From contig JACZJV010000024.1 in assembly GCA_014860355.1 (NCBI GenBank), positions 1 through 64,000 of the forward strand: a DNA stretch of 64,000 bases, in the 5' to 3' direction. Below the pieces are notes generated by a model, which searched no databases, was not told the DNA's origin, and worked only from the letters and a program-made list of their open reading frames with translations. The translations under genes were made by a program, and so were the position numbers. This DNA comes from Burkholderiales bacterium. GTDB lineage: Bacteria > Pseudomonadota > Gammaproteobacteria > Burkholderiales > SG8-39. This document shows positions 56,594-64,000 of the stretch, one piece after another; positions within the stretch are counted from its first letter, which is position 1, and the number at the start of each line of letters is the position of its first letter.

Positions 56594-57439
56594 ATGTCCA
56601 TAGCCGATACCAGCAATCCCCGGATGAATGCCCATGCCCTGCTGCAGGCGCGCTACGGCGCCGAAGCTGTTCCGCCTGTGGGCAGGCTGAACGAAATGTT
56701 GCACGGTCTGTTTGCGCATCGTACAGTACGTGCCTACCTGCCTGATGCCCTGCCGCAAGGCACGCTGGGGACGCTGGTGGCTGCGGCACAGTCGGCCGCC
56801 AGCTCATCCAACCTGCAACTATGGAGCGTGATTGCAGTCGAGGATCCGGGTCGCAAGTCGCGGCTGGCGCAGGTCACCGGCGGGCAGGTCCATATCGAAC
56901 AGGCGCCGCTGTTGCTGGTCTGGCTCGCCGATCTGTCGCGGGCGGACCGCATGGCTGCCGCGCGCAGCTGCACGATGGAAGGCAGCCACTATCTGGAATC
57001 TTTCGTAGTCGCGGCCATCGACGCCGCGCTCGCCGCGCAGAACGCGGTGGTCGCAGCGGAATCGATGGGCCTGGGCACCTGCTATATAGGCGCGCTGCGC
57101 AACGACCCGGAGCGCGTTGCCGCCGAACTGGGCCTGCCGCCGCGGGCGATGGCGGTGTTCGGCATGTGTGTCGGCCGCGAAGATCCGTCGCATCCTACCG
57201 AGATCAAGCCGCGCCTGCCGCAGACCGTAGTGTGCTTCCGCGAGCGCTATGTGCCGCAGCGCGAAATGGAGCAGGTTGCGGAGTATGACAAGACCGTGGC
57301 CGCCTTCTCGCGCGAACAGGGTATGGGCGACGTCAGCTGGAGCGACAGGGTGTTCGCCCGCCTGGGCAGCTACAAGGGCTTGTATGGGCGCGAACGCATG
57401 CGCGCGGCGATGAAGGCGCTGGGTTTCGAATTGCGCTAG
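56594..57439 (+). CDS. Nitroreductase-family FMN oxidoreductase
   Basis: This 281-residue protein of the NfsA/Frp-like group has HRTVRAYLPDALPQGTLGTL, AAQSAASSSNLQLWSVIAVED for FMN binding, DAALAAQNAVVAAESMGLGTCYIGALRNDP and a C-terminal FRERYVPQREMEQV extension. It reduces an electron-poor double bond, nitro group or quinone using NAD(P)H; the true substrate is unknown. The ATG at 56594 gives the usual start; GTG at 56519 is an upstream alternative. The 129-base gap before it has the inverted repeat GTAAA-TTGC-TTTAC (56471-56484). Confidence 0.88.
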   Translation: MSIADTSNPRMNAHALLQARYGAEAVPPVGRLNEMLHGLFAHRTVRAYLPDALPQGTLGTLVAAAQSAASSSNLQLWSVIAVEDPGRKSRLAQVTGGQVHIEQAPLLLVWLADLSRADRMAAARSCTMEGSHYLESFVVAAIDAALAAQNAVVAAESMGLGTCYIGALRNDPERVAAELGLPPRAMAVFGMCVGREDPSHPTEIKPRLPQTVVCFRERYVPQREMEQVAEYDKTVAAFSREQGMGDVSWSDRVFARLGSYKGLYGRERMRAAMKALGFELR

Positions 57440-57565
57440 CCGGGCTGCGGCGCGTGGCGCCATGCAATCGGCGACCCCTGACGTCGGCGCGCGCGCGCGG
57501 GGCTGAGGCCGCGTCTGGTGCGATGAATGGTGACAGATTCTAGGGCTGAATACTGGAGGTAATCG

Positions 57566-59488
57566 ATGGCTACTGCTTTGACTGCTCTGTTTGCCCCCGG
57601 AACCATCGGCAAGATGGCCCTGGCCAATCGCCTGATCATGGCGCCTATGGGCACGAACTATTCGACCTGGAACGGCATCGTCACCGACCGCCTGGTGGAC
57701 TACTACGCCGAGCGCGCGCGCGGCGGCGTAAGTCTGGTCACTGTGGGCTTCTCCCACGTGCACCCGACAGGCCAGACTTCTCCCTACTCGATGGGCGTAC
57801 ACGACGATGCGCTCATCCCGGGCCTGCGTCGCCTGACCGACGCGATACACGCGGGCGGCGCGAAGGCCAGCATCCAGATCGCGCACGGTGGACGGCGCTG
57901 CAGCAGCGCGATCACAGGCGCGCAGTTGCTGGCGCCATCGGCGCTGTCCTGTGTGGGCGGCGAGATGCCCAGGGAGCTGTCGCTGGAGGAGATCCAGACC
58001 GTGATCGCCTGGTTCGTACATGCGGCGCGCCGCGTGCGCGAGGCTGGCTACGATGCAGTGACGCTGCACCTTGCAAACGGCTACCTGCTGCAAAGCTTCT
58101 TGTCGCCCTACTCCAACCGGCGCAGCGACCTGTACGGTGGCAGCGTGGAAGCGCGCGCGCGCCTGCCGATGGAAATTGTCGAAGGCATGCGCCGCGAACT
58201 GGGTAGCGAGATGCCGATCATCGTGCGCCTGTCGGTCGACGATTTCCTCGAAGGTGGCGCCACACTGACCGAGGGCAGGCGCACGGCGCAGCTGCTCGAG
58301 AGCGCCGGCGCGGACGCGATCGACGTGACCGCCGGATTACCGGAGACCATGTACATCATCGGTCCGCCGATGGCGATGCCAAAAGGCTTTCTCGTGTCGC
58401 ACGCGCGCGCGATCAAGGACTCCGTGCGCATCCCGGTGGCGGTCGTGGGCCGCATTAACGACCCGGTACTCGCTGAGCAGATTCTGCGCGAGGGCCATGC
58501 CGACTTCATCGCCCTGGGACGGCCGTTGCTCGCCGATCCGGATTTTGCCAACAAGGCGCGCGACGGGCGCCTCGAGGATATCTGTCCCTGCATCGCCTGC
58601 AACGAGGGCTGCTTCCAGCGTCTGTACTCGCAACTCGACGTGAGCTGCGTGGTCAACCCACGCGTGGGACGCGAGGCGATGTTCCCGGACGCGCCGGCGC
58701 CCAGGGCAAAGCAAGTGCTAGTCGTCGGCGGCGGACCTGGCGGAATGATGGCCGCGCTGACCGCCGCGGCCCGCGGCCACCGCGTCGTTCTTTGCGAGCG
58801 AGGGCCGCGACTCGGCGGCCAGCTTCTTATGGGCGATGTGCCACCGCACAAGGAAGAGATCCGCGCACTGCGCGAATACCTCGTCGGGCAAATCGCGAAG
58901 TCGGGCGTCGAAACGCGGCTGGACACCACCGTGACGCGAGAACTCGTCGAGAGCATCGGCGCCGAGGCCGTTATCGTCGCCACCGGCGCACGCCCGCTCG
59001 CATGCACTGTGCCCGCCATCGACGCGTGCATTGTCTCCGCCTGGGACCTGCTTTCCGGTCGCGCGACCGCGGGCGCAATGACACTGGTAATCGGCGGCGG
59101 CGAAGTCGGCTGCGAGCTGGCGGAATACCTCGCTGCGCAGGGCAGGGAAGTCGTGATTGTGGAGTTGCTATCCAGTGTGCTGAACGGCACCGAGCCGCGT
59201 GCGCGTACATTGCTGCTGCGGCGGCTACGCGAGCTCGGCGTGCAGGTGCTGACCCAGAGTCGCGTGATTGAGGTGCGGGTCGCCGTCGTCACCTACGAAC
59301 GCGCGGGCCTGAAGCACCGAATTCAAGGTATCGATACTGTGGTCGCGGCACTAGGGTCGGCGGCCGAGTCCGAACTCGGCGACGCACTTGCCGAGTCGGC
59401 GGGCGTGCAGGTCATCGGTGACTGCGTAAAGCCCCGGCGCATTCTCGAGGCGATACGCGAAGGGTACGACACAGCATACGCGCTCTGA
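57566..59488 (+). CDS. 2,4-dienoyl-CoA reductase-like NADH:flavin oxidoreductase (OYE-[4Fe-4S]-FAD)
   Basis: This 640-residue enzyme has an N-terminal Old Yellow Enzyme barrel (residues 1-350: LANRLIMAPMGTNYST, QIAHGGRR, HLANGYLLQSFLSPYSNRRS), a [4Fe-4S] site in CPCIACNEGCFQRLY and SCVVNP, then FAD and NAD(P) folds (VLVVGGGPGGMMAALTAAA and LVIGGGEVGCELAEYL). Electrons pass from NAD(P)H through FAD and the cluster to FMN and reduce a C=C bond next to a carbonyl. It is the last clear gene of the island operon, 126 bases after the nitroreductase gene, with GGAGG before the ATG. Confidence 0.93.
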   Translation: MATALTALFAPGTIGKMALANRLIMAPMGTNYSTWNGIVTDRLVDYYAERARGGVSLVTVGFSHVHPTGQTSPYSMGVHDDALIPGLRRLTDAIHAGGAKASIQIAHGGRRCSSAITGAQLLAPSALSCVGGEMPRELSLEEIQTVIAWFVHAARRVREAGYDAVTLHLANGYLLQSFLSPYSNRRSDLYGGSVEARARLPMEIVEGMRRELGSEMPIIVRLSVDDFLEGGATLTEGRRTAQLLESAGADAIDVTAGLPETMYIIGPPMAMPKGFLVSHARAIKDSVRIPVAVVGRINDPVLAEQILREGHADFIALGRPLLADPDFANKARDGRLEDICPCIACNEGCFQRLYSQLDVSCVVNPRVGREAMFPDAPAPRAKQVLVVGGGPGGMMAALTAAARGHRVVLCERGPRLGGQLLMGDVPPHKEEIRALREYLVGQIAKSGVETRLDTTVTRELVESIGAEAVIVATGARPLACTVPAIDACIVSAWDLLSGRATAGAMTLVIGGGEVGCELAEYLAAQGREVVIVELLSSVLNGTEPRARTLLLRRLRELGVQVLTQSRVIEVRVAVVTYERAGLKHRIQGIDTVVAALGSAAESELGDALAESAGVQVIGDCVKPRRILEAIREGYDTAYAL

Positions 59489-59507
59489 CGCACGCCCTCA
59501 GATTCCT

Positions 59508-59877
59508 ATGCGCGTGCACAGGTTCGCAATCGCGCGGACTCGCCCCAGCTTCATCCTTCGACTGCGGCAGACTTCCTCCACATGGCGGCTGCTCGCGGCC
59601 GATCATGCGCCGCTCGTGTTGAGTTTATTGGCGCTTCGCTTTTATCCAGCCCAATTGCCGGGCAATCCCGGCGCCGGAGCTGACTGCGCAATTGGACGCA
59701 TACCTCGACCAGATAAGCGAGACCCACGGGGCGGAGCGCTATCCCAGGAGCGCGCGCCAGTATCTGGAGGATTGGGCGGCGCCCGAGCGCGCCTATCTGC
59801 GCAAGTACCACGCAAAATCAGGTGAGGATGCGGACTTCGAACTGACGCCCGCGATTATCGTAGTGAGTCTACGATAA
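59508..59877 (+). pseudogene. Frameshifted, truncated DUF3375/JetA (Wadjet) remnant
   Basis: Frame 1 from about 59550 reads RLRQTSSTWRLLAADHAPLV-LSLLALRF, the N-terminal hallmark of DUF3375. Homology continues in the next frame as FIQPNCRAIPAPELTAQLDA, YLDQISETHGAERYPRSARQ, YLEDWAAPERAYLRKYHAKS, DADFELTPA. One extra T in the TTTT run near 59639-59643 accounts for the shift. The match stops after LTPA at about 59853; an intact protein of this family is roughly 480 residues. JetA is the MukF-like kleisin-partner subunit of the Wadjet anti-plasmid complex; jetB, jetC and jetD are absent here. So this is a non-functional vestige. Confidence 0.75.
59855..59877. repeat. Perfect 9-bp inverted repeat at the end of the JetA remnant
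   Basis: TTATCGTAG and CTACGATAA flank the loop TGAGT. No T run follows on either strand, so a terminator role is uncertain. It begins within two bases of where the DUF3375 homology stops, which makes it a candidate deletion junction. Confidence 0.55.
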
Positions 59878-59944
59878 CGAAAACATTTGAAAAATGCGCT
59901 CTTTGCTTGTTACTTGGCCGCGCTCCGGCGCGAACGGCGCCGGG

Positions 59945-60796
59945 TTATCGTTCCAGCGCCTCCTTGTAGCGCCGGCGTGCGGCTTCCTCCTTGATCACAT
60001 CATCGATTTCGCGAATCACGCTGCCCAGGTCGGCGGGCTTTTGGCTGCGCACAAATCGACCGGTGAGCGCGGTTTCAGGGTGCAGCTTGCCGCTTTCGTA
60101 GATCGCCCAGATCTCGCGGCCGTAGTCGCTTGTGTGCAGCTCCGGGGCGTAGCGGCTGAAGTAGGCGGTAAGGTTGTCGACGTCGCGCAAGAGCATGGCG
60201 CCAGCGCTGTTATTGCCGGCAGCGTCGACAGCCTGGGGCAGGTCGATGATGACCGGCCCGTCGCCGCCGACAAGCACGTTGTACTCGGACAAGTCGCCGT
60301 GAATGATGCCGGCGCAAAGCATGCGCACGACCTGCACGATCAAGGTGTGATGGTATTCGCGGGCCTGCGCTGCGCTTAGCGCAAGGTCGTTGAGCCTGGG
60401 CGCTGCGTTGCCCATTTCATCTGTCACCAGTTCCATCAGCAGCACGCCTTCGAGGAAATTGTAGGGCCGCGGCACGCGCACACCGGCCGCAGCCAGGCGG
60501 TGCAGGGCGTCCACCTCGGCGCTTTGCCAGGCCTGTTCCTGCTCCTTGCGCCCGTAGCGGGAGCCTTTCTCCATGGCGCGGGCGCGCCGGCTGTTCTTTA
60601 CCTTGCGGCCTTCCGTATATTGGACGTTCTGGCGGAAGCTGCGCTTCTCTGCTTCCTTGTATACCTTCGCACAGCGTGTATCTTCGCCGCAGCGGACTAC
60701 GTAGACCTCGGCTTCCTTGCCGCTCATTAGCTGGCGCACGACCTCGTCGACCAGACCTTCCTCGACCAAGGGTTTGATTCTCTTCGGAGTTTTCAT
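59945..60796 (-). CDS. RIO1-family atypical serine kinase
   Basis: This 283-residue protein has the RIO kinase signature: an N-terminal helix (KRIKPLVEEGLVDEVVRQLM), ATP loop SGKEAEVYVVRCGEDTRCAK, catalytic loop IIHGDLSEYNVLV and metal-binding IIDLPQAVD. It belongs to the bacterial RIO1-like group found in many proteobacteria, with possible ribosome-related function; the bacterial substrate is not established. It is alone on the minus strand. The 407 bases upstream hold the small RNA described below. Confidence 0.92.
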   Translation of the reverse strand: MKTPKRIKPLVEEGLVDEVVRQLMSGKEAEVYVVRCGEDTRCAKVYKEAEKRSFRQNVQYTEGRKVKNSRRARAMEKGSRYGRKEQEQAWQSAEVDALHRLAAAGVRVPRPYNFLEGVLLMELVTDEMGNAAPRLNDLALSAAQAREYHHTLIVQVVRMLCAGIIHGDLSEYNVLVGGDGPVIIDLPQAVDAAGNNSAGAMLLRDVDNLTAYFSRYAPELHTSDYGREIWAIYESGKLHPETALTGRFVRSQKPADLGSVIREIDDVIKEEAARRRYKEALER

Positions 60797-60946
60797 AGGC
60801 GCCTTTCAGCGCGGATGCGGCGCCTGATGATGATGGGTGCAGACGCGATTTTACGCTATAGCCGTTCGCCATGCGGCACATGCCCGGCCTTTGCGGCTTT
60901 GGCGGCCAAGGAGAACATTCCCGCCGTCGCGCTTGCCTGCGGGCAG

Positions 60947-60984
60947 AAAAAAAAGGCCGGTGGCGCTGTTAGAACGCCACCGGC
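60947..60984 (-). terminator. Rho-independent terminator of the candidate small RNA
   Basis: A 10-bp GC-rich stem (GCCGGTGGCG with CGCCACCGGC, loop of nine) is followed by eight T residues on the minus strand. It is the strongest terminator in the window and serves no annotated protein gene. Confidence 0.9.
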
Positions 60985-61025
60985 TTGAAGACGGGATTCC
61001 AAAGGAGGAGGAGGAGAAACCCCGC
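60947..61025 (-). ncRNA. Candidate small RNA with CU-rich anti-Shine-Dalgarno loop
   Basis: Reading the minus strand: a promoter, then about 79 bases with two stem-loops and a U tail. Stem 1 pairs CGGGGUUUC with GGAAUCCCG (two G-U pairs) and exposes the loop UCCUCCUCCUCCUUU, which is complementary to GGAGG ribosome sites. Stem 2 (GCCGGTGGCG/CGCCACCGGC, bases 60984-60956) is followed by eight T and is a textbook Rho-independent terminator. No protein-coding gene explains the terminator: nothing on this strand ends here. C-rich loops of this kind are known from regulatory RNAs such as the CcsR/Cuckoo group of alphaproteobacteria; family membership is not claimed. Confidence 0.7.
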
Positions 61026-61031
61026 AAATGA

Positions 61032-61060
61032 ATACTACAACAACTTATGGTGCGATGCAA
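61032..61060 (-). promoter_or_regulatory. Sigma-70 promoter of the candidate small RNA
   Basis: On the minus strand: TTGCAT (61060-61055), exactly 17 bases, then TAGTAT (61037-61032). A start near 61025 would place the first stem-loop at the 5-prime end of the transcript. Confidence 0.7.
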
Positions 61061-61137
61061 CAGTCATGCATTCAAAGTGGCGAAAATTACGCGATTTTTC
61101 CATCTGATTTTCTGATCTTCGCCATCACATAATGCGG

Positions 61138-61166
61138 TATGACGCAGCGCACCAATATGCTATAAA
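61138..61166 (+). promoter_or_regulatory. Possible promoter of the GNAT gene
   Basis: TATGAC (61138-61143), 17 bases, then TATAAA (61161-61166), about 39 bases before the GNAT start at 61205. The -10 is good and the -35 weak. Confidence 0.45.
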
Positions 61167-61204
61167 AGCGGCGCAGGGGAGGTTTTGCACGGAAAGTCGA
61201 TGTG

Positions 61205-61804
61205 ATGATTATCAGGCCGCTGACAGTATTCGAGCGCGAGTCCGTCAGAAACTTCTATCTCTCCCTTACGCCAGAAGACCGGCGCAAGCGCTTTTGCTGC
61301 ACCATATCCGACGAGACCATTTCCAAGTACGTGGACCGGTTGAATTTTACCCGGGACATGGTTGTGGGCGCATTTGACGAAAGCGCGCAGCTCGTGGGGC
61401 TCGCCGAACTTGTCCGCGGCGCCATGGAAAGTGAAATGGCCTTCTCGGTGCGTCCCGAGAAGCGCGGGCAAAAGATCGGCACCCAGCTGATACAACGGCT
61501 GTTCCTGCGCGCCAGAATGTGCGGCGTTGCAAAGGTGTTCGTATTGTTTCTTTCGGACAACACGCCGATGCGCCGTATGGCCCTACGCGCAGGAATGGCG
61601 GTGAGCACGGTCGACGGCGAATCCCATGCAGTGCGGGCCTTGTCCGCCGCGACTGCGGAAGAACTGGCGCATTGGTACGCGGAGGAAAACCTGTCGCACG
61701 GCCGGTACTTCGGGACTCTGGGGATAGTCCGCTGGGGTTCGCTCCTGAACCGGTCCGAAGCTACGATTCCACAGCCAGCCGAGGTTCTGGCTCCCACCGC
61801 TTGA
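61205..61804 (+). CDS. GNAT-family acetyltransferase
   Basis: This 199-residue protein carries the acetyl-CoA-binding core: EMAFSVRPEKRGQKIGTQLIQRL (the R/Q-x-x-G-x-G/A motif as RGQKIG) and VFVLFLSDNTPMRRMALRAG. N-terminal IRPLTVFERESVRNFYLSLTPEDRRKRF resembles the acetyltransferase domain found beside or fused to Pat-type enzymes that modify proteins. Substrate unknown. ATG at 61205 is chosen over the GTG at 61202. Confidence 0.88.
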   Translation: MIIRPLTVFERESVRNFYLSLTPEDRRKRFCCTISDETISKYVDRLNFTRDMVVGAFDESAQLVGLAELVRGAMESEMAFSVRPEKRGQKIGTQLIQRLFLRARMCGVAKVFVLFLSDNTPMRRMALRAGMAVSTVDGESHAVRALSAATAEELAHWYAEENLSHGRYFGTLGIVRWGSLLNRSEATIPQPAEVLAPTA

Positions 61805-61937
61805 CCTGGCCGGGCCGGCGGCAATCTGCCCACCCGGCTATCCGCGCGGAACTTGCGCATTGTCAAGTCGCCACGACGCCGGCGCCCGGACAATATCCGA
61901 AGGTTCCCTGACGGATAACTGCAAGGAGGAATCGACG

Positions 61938-62333
61938 GTGGCACTGACCAAGGCCCAGTTCGCCAAACTTGAGCGCACGCTGGACCAGCAGTACCTGTCC
62001 CTGCTGGAAGAAGTCCGCGATGCGCTGGAGCACAGTGAAAACCAGCAGTATGTGGAGCTGATCGACAGGGCGCCCGCCGACATCGCCGACCAGGCGACCG
62101 GTGACGCGCTGGCCGATCTCAATCTGACCATCATCGACCGTCACGTCCGCGAAATCCGCGACATCGAAGCAACCAGGCTGCGCCTCAGCGAAGGCGGTGT
62201 CGGCGTTTGCATCGACTGCGGTGCCGACATCGGATTCGAGCGCCTGCTCGCCTGCCCTACGGCGAGGCGCTGCCACGATTGCCAGCGGCAGCACGAAAGA
62301 ACCTATGCCCACGAGGGCAATCCGACGCTTTAG
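61938..62333 (+). CDS. TraR/DksA-family zinc-finger protein
   Basis: This 131-residue protein has an N-terminal coiled-coil (residues 5-85) and a C4 zinc finger C91-x2-C94 and C112-x2-C115 (CIDCGADIGFERLLACPTAR). Members of this family bind in the RNA polymerase secondary channel. Whether it keeps the acidic tip residues needed for DksA-like action cannot be judged by eye. A GTG start at 61938 has a perfect AAGGAGGA site; an upstream TTG frame start is ignored. Confidence 0.9.
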   Translation: MALTKAQFAKLERTLDQQYLSLLEEVRDALEHSENQQYVELIDRAPADIADQATGDALADLNLTIIDRHVREIRDIEATRLRLSEGGVGVCIDCGADIGFERLLACPTARRCHDCQRQHERTYAHEGNPTL

Positions 62334-62368
62334 AGCGCCGTCGAAATTGAGTTTTGCATGGGGGCAAA

Positions 62369-62417
62369 ATCGGGGAGCATGAGCGTAGGCATTCCCTCAT
62401 TTTGAATCGAACCCTGG
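62369..62417 (-). repeat. Dispersed short repeat, copy B
   Basis: This copy contains GAGCATGAG, then ATTCCCTCAT, then GAATCGAACCC, aligning to 994-1040. Its inverted repeat is reduced to ATGAG/CTCAT. Just before it, TGCATGGGGGCAAAATCG resembles the -10 part of the sigma-32 promoter near copy A (870-880). It lies between the TraR/DksA-like and zinc-ribbon genes. Confidence 0.55.
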
Positions 62418-62467
62418 GCCGGCCAGGCGGCAGGGCGGTTTTGAACGCACGGTGACAGGAGGTCTTC

Positions 62468-62962
62468 ATGAAGAGCCAACGCGGGGGGGTGCAGCCGGTC
62501 AGTCACGATCAGTTGTTCCAGAAGCACGATCACGACAGTTACAAGGCCGGACGCAAGCTGCCCGGCCCGACGCGCTGTCCCGATTGCGGCGCAGTGTTTC
62601 AGAAGGGCCGCTGGAGCTGGGGTAGCGCCCCGGACGCAGCGCACGAGGAGCGGTGTCCTGCGTGCCATCGCATCCGCGACAAATTCCCCGCCGGGTTCGT
62701 AGCGCTCAAAGGCGCGTTCCTCGCGGAGCATCGCGACGAGATTCTGCATCTGATCAGAAACCACGAGGCGAAGGAAAAGGCGGAACGCCCGCTGCAGCGG
62801 ATCATCGCGATCGTCGAGGGCGCCGACGGTATGATGGTTACGACCACGGACACCCATCTCGCGCGCGATCTCGCGCAGGCCTTGCAGCGAGCCTACAAGG
62901 GCGAGCTCGGGCTGCACTACAACAAAGAAGAAAACCTGCTGCGCGCGACCTGGTCCCGGTGA
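62468..62962 (+). CDS. Zinc-ribbon protein of the BCAM0308-like group
   Basis: This 164-residue soluble protein has a split zinc ribbon C37-x2-C40 (TRCPDCGAVF) and C63-x2-C66 (ERCPACHRI), then a C-terminal alpha/beta domain (RIIAIVEGADGMMVTTTDTH, LARDLAQALQRAYKGELGLH). It resembles conserved bacterial proteins annotated as BCAM0308-like, related to the archaeal/eukaryotic Nmd3 zinc domain; no function is established. AGGAGG lies close before the ATG. Neighbours with zinc fingers (TraR/DksA type) may be co-regulated. Confidence 0.8.
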   Translation: MKSQRGGVQPVSHDQLFQKHDHDSYKAGRKLPGPTRCPDCGAVFQKGRWSWGSAPDAAHEERCPACHRIRDKFPAGFVALKGAFLAEHRDEILHLIRNHEAKEKAERPLQRIIAIVEGADGMMVTTTDTHLARDLAQALQRAYKGELGLHYNKEENLLRATWSR

Positions 62963-63121
62963 AGGCCAGGCGCCGGCCGTACCGGCGCGACGCCCTGACG
63001 CCCGGGCCAAAGCGCGCGCAGCGCGCATGATCTGGCCTGCTGTCCCTTGGCAGCTCCAGTGGCAATCGCTAGCGCTTTGCCTTAGCATGGGCGCAGTTTA
63101 TCAATTTCGCCCGGAGACACC

Positions 63122-64000
63122 ATGCCACCCGTGATCACCTGCGTCGAAGACCTGCGCATCCTGGCGAAAAAGCGCGTGCCGCGCATGTTCTACGACTACG
63201 CCGACTCCGGTTCCTGGACCGAGGGCACCTATCGCGCCAACGAAAGCGACTTTGCCGCGCTCAAGCTGCGCCAGCGCGTGGCGGTCAATATGGAACACCG
63301 CAGCCTGAAAACCACCATGGCCGGCCAGGAGGTGGCGATGCCGGTGGCGCTTGCACCGGTGGGCCTCGTGGGCATGCAGCACGCCGACGGAGAGATACTC
63401 GCCGCGCGCGCCGCGGAAAAATTCGGTGTCCCGTTCACGCTCTCCACCATGAGCATCTGCTCGATCGAGGACGCGGCCGAAAACGTCAGCAAGCCCTTCT
63501 GGTTTCAGCTGTATGTGATGCGCGACCGCGAATTCATCAAGCGCCTGATCGACCGCGCCAAGGCGGCCGGCTGTTCCGCGCTGGTGCTTACCCTGGACCT
63601 GCAGATCATGGGGCAACGGCACAAGGACATCATCAACGGCCTGTCGGCCCCGCCCAAGATCACTTTGCGCAATATGCTGAACATGAGCACCAAGCCGCGC
63701 TGGGGGCTGGGCATGCTGGCCACCAATCGGCGCACTTTCCGCAACGTCGTGGGCCATGCCGAAACCGCAGCCGACCTGAGTTCGCTCTCGGCCTGGAGCG
63801 CGAGCCAACTCGATCCCACGCTGAACTGGGACGATGTGCAGTGGATCAAGGATCGCTGGGGTGGCAAGCTGATCCTCAAGGGGATCATGGATGCCGAAGA
63901 TGCCGAAATCGCCGTGCGCTCCGGTGCCGATGCGCTTATCGTTTCCAATCACGGCGGGCGCCAGCTCGACGGCGCGCCATCTTCGATAGCCGCCCTCGGG
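63122..64000 (+). CDS. lldD: FMN-dependent alpha-hydroxy-acid dehydrogenase (L-lactate dehydrogenase type), partial
   Basis: The gene runs off the right edge after 293 codons. The frame shows PVITCVEDLRILAKKRVPRM, FYDYADSGSWTEGTYRANES, VALAPVGLVGMQHADGEILA, WFQLYVMRDREFI, LTLDLQIMGQRHKDI and ends in LIVSNHGGRQLDGAPS with the catalytic His. These are the FMN-binding and active-site regions of LldD/glycolate oxidase enzymes, which oxidise L-lactate or related acids and feed electrons to quinones. GGAGA precedes the ATG. Substrate specificity cannot be fixed from the fragment. Confidence 0.92.
   Translation, partial: MPPVITCVEDLRILAKKRVPRMFYDYADSGSWTEGTYRANESDFAALKLRQRVAVNMEHRSLKTTMAGQEVAMPVALAPVGLVGMQHADGEILAARAAEKFGVPFTLSTMSICSIEDAAENVSKPFWFQLYVMRDREFIKRLIDRAKAAGCSALVLTLDLQIMGQRHKDIINGLSAPPKITLRNMLNMSTKPRWGLGMLATNRRTFRNVVGHAETAADLSSLSAWSASQLDPTLNWDDVQWIKDRWGGKLILKGIMDAEDAEIAVRSGADALIVSNHGGRQLDGAPSSIAALG

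Overview
The window is a GC-rich piece of a betaproteobacterial chromosome. The order dnaK-grpE-hemH-hrcA-nadK-recN, the block thrS-infC-rpmI-rplT-pheS-pheT-ihfA-merR-tRNA-Pro, and protein sequences close to betaproteobacterial homologues all point that way. I cannot place it below class level. There is no phage, transposase or CRISPR array, so most of the window is housekeeping or metabolic chromosome.

Region 1 (1-6.4 kb) holds heat-shock and repair genes: dnaK (cut by the window edge, with an in-frame amber codon at position 53), grpE behind a near-ideal sigma-32 promoter, hemH, hrcA, and divergently nadK and recN. A small membrane protein and tRNA-Val(GAC) follow. Region 2 (6.5-22.9 kb) combines carbon uptake with low-oxygen metabolism: a DctPQM TRAP transporter; a minus-strand operon nfnAB(fused)-rubrerythrin-pyruvate:ferredoxin oxidoreductase-DHOD-like protein; NAD malic enzyme; and an Escherichia-type fumarate reductase frdABCD. 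A perfect FNR box lies between maeA and frdA, and a near-perfect one lies upstream of the nfn operon. Malate, fumarate, succinate, pyruvate, reduced ferredoxin and NADPH are therefore probably linked under oxygen-responsive control. Region 3 (22.9-30.7 kb) is the translation and nucleoid block, with infC starting at ATC, a structured leader before rpmI, and tRNA-Pro(GGG).

Region 4 (30.8-59.5 kb) is an accessory catabolic island. Divergent aldehyde dehydrogenase and FAD dehydrogenase genes face about 23 kb of co-directional genes. These are a branched-chain-type ABC importer (livJHMGF-like), two MmgE/PrpD proteins, an SDR, a CoA-transferase, an acyl-CoA dehydrogenase, a racemase-fold protein, a LacI regulator, an amidohydrolase, a crotonase, an HMG-CoA-lyase family enzyme, a thiolase-like/DUF35 pair, a double-domain CoA-transferase, a nitroreductase and a dienoyl-CoA-reductase-like flavoenzyme. 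The set fits import of an acid, activation as a CoA ester, beta-oxidation-like steps and C-C cleavage. I do not recognise it as a named pathway. Several members lack the textbook catalytic residue of their family, which suggests unusual chemistry.

Region 5 (59.5-64 kb) contains a frameshifted remnant of a DUF3375/JetA (Wadjet defence) gene, a RIO-type kinase, a strong candidate small RNA that displays a CU-rich anti-Shine-Dalgarno loop, a GNAT acetyltransferase, a TraR/DksA zinc-finger protein, a zinc-ribbon protein and the start of an FMN alpha-hydroxy-acid dehydrogenase gene that runs off the end. Two copies of a short dispersed repeat lie near the two ends of the window.
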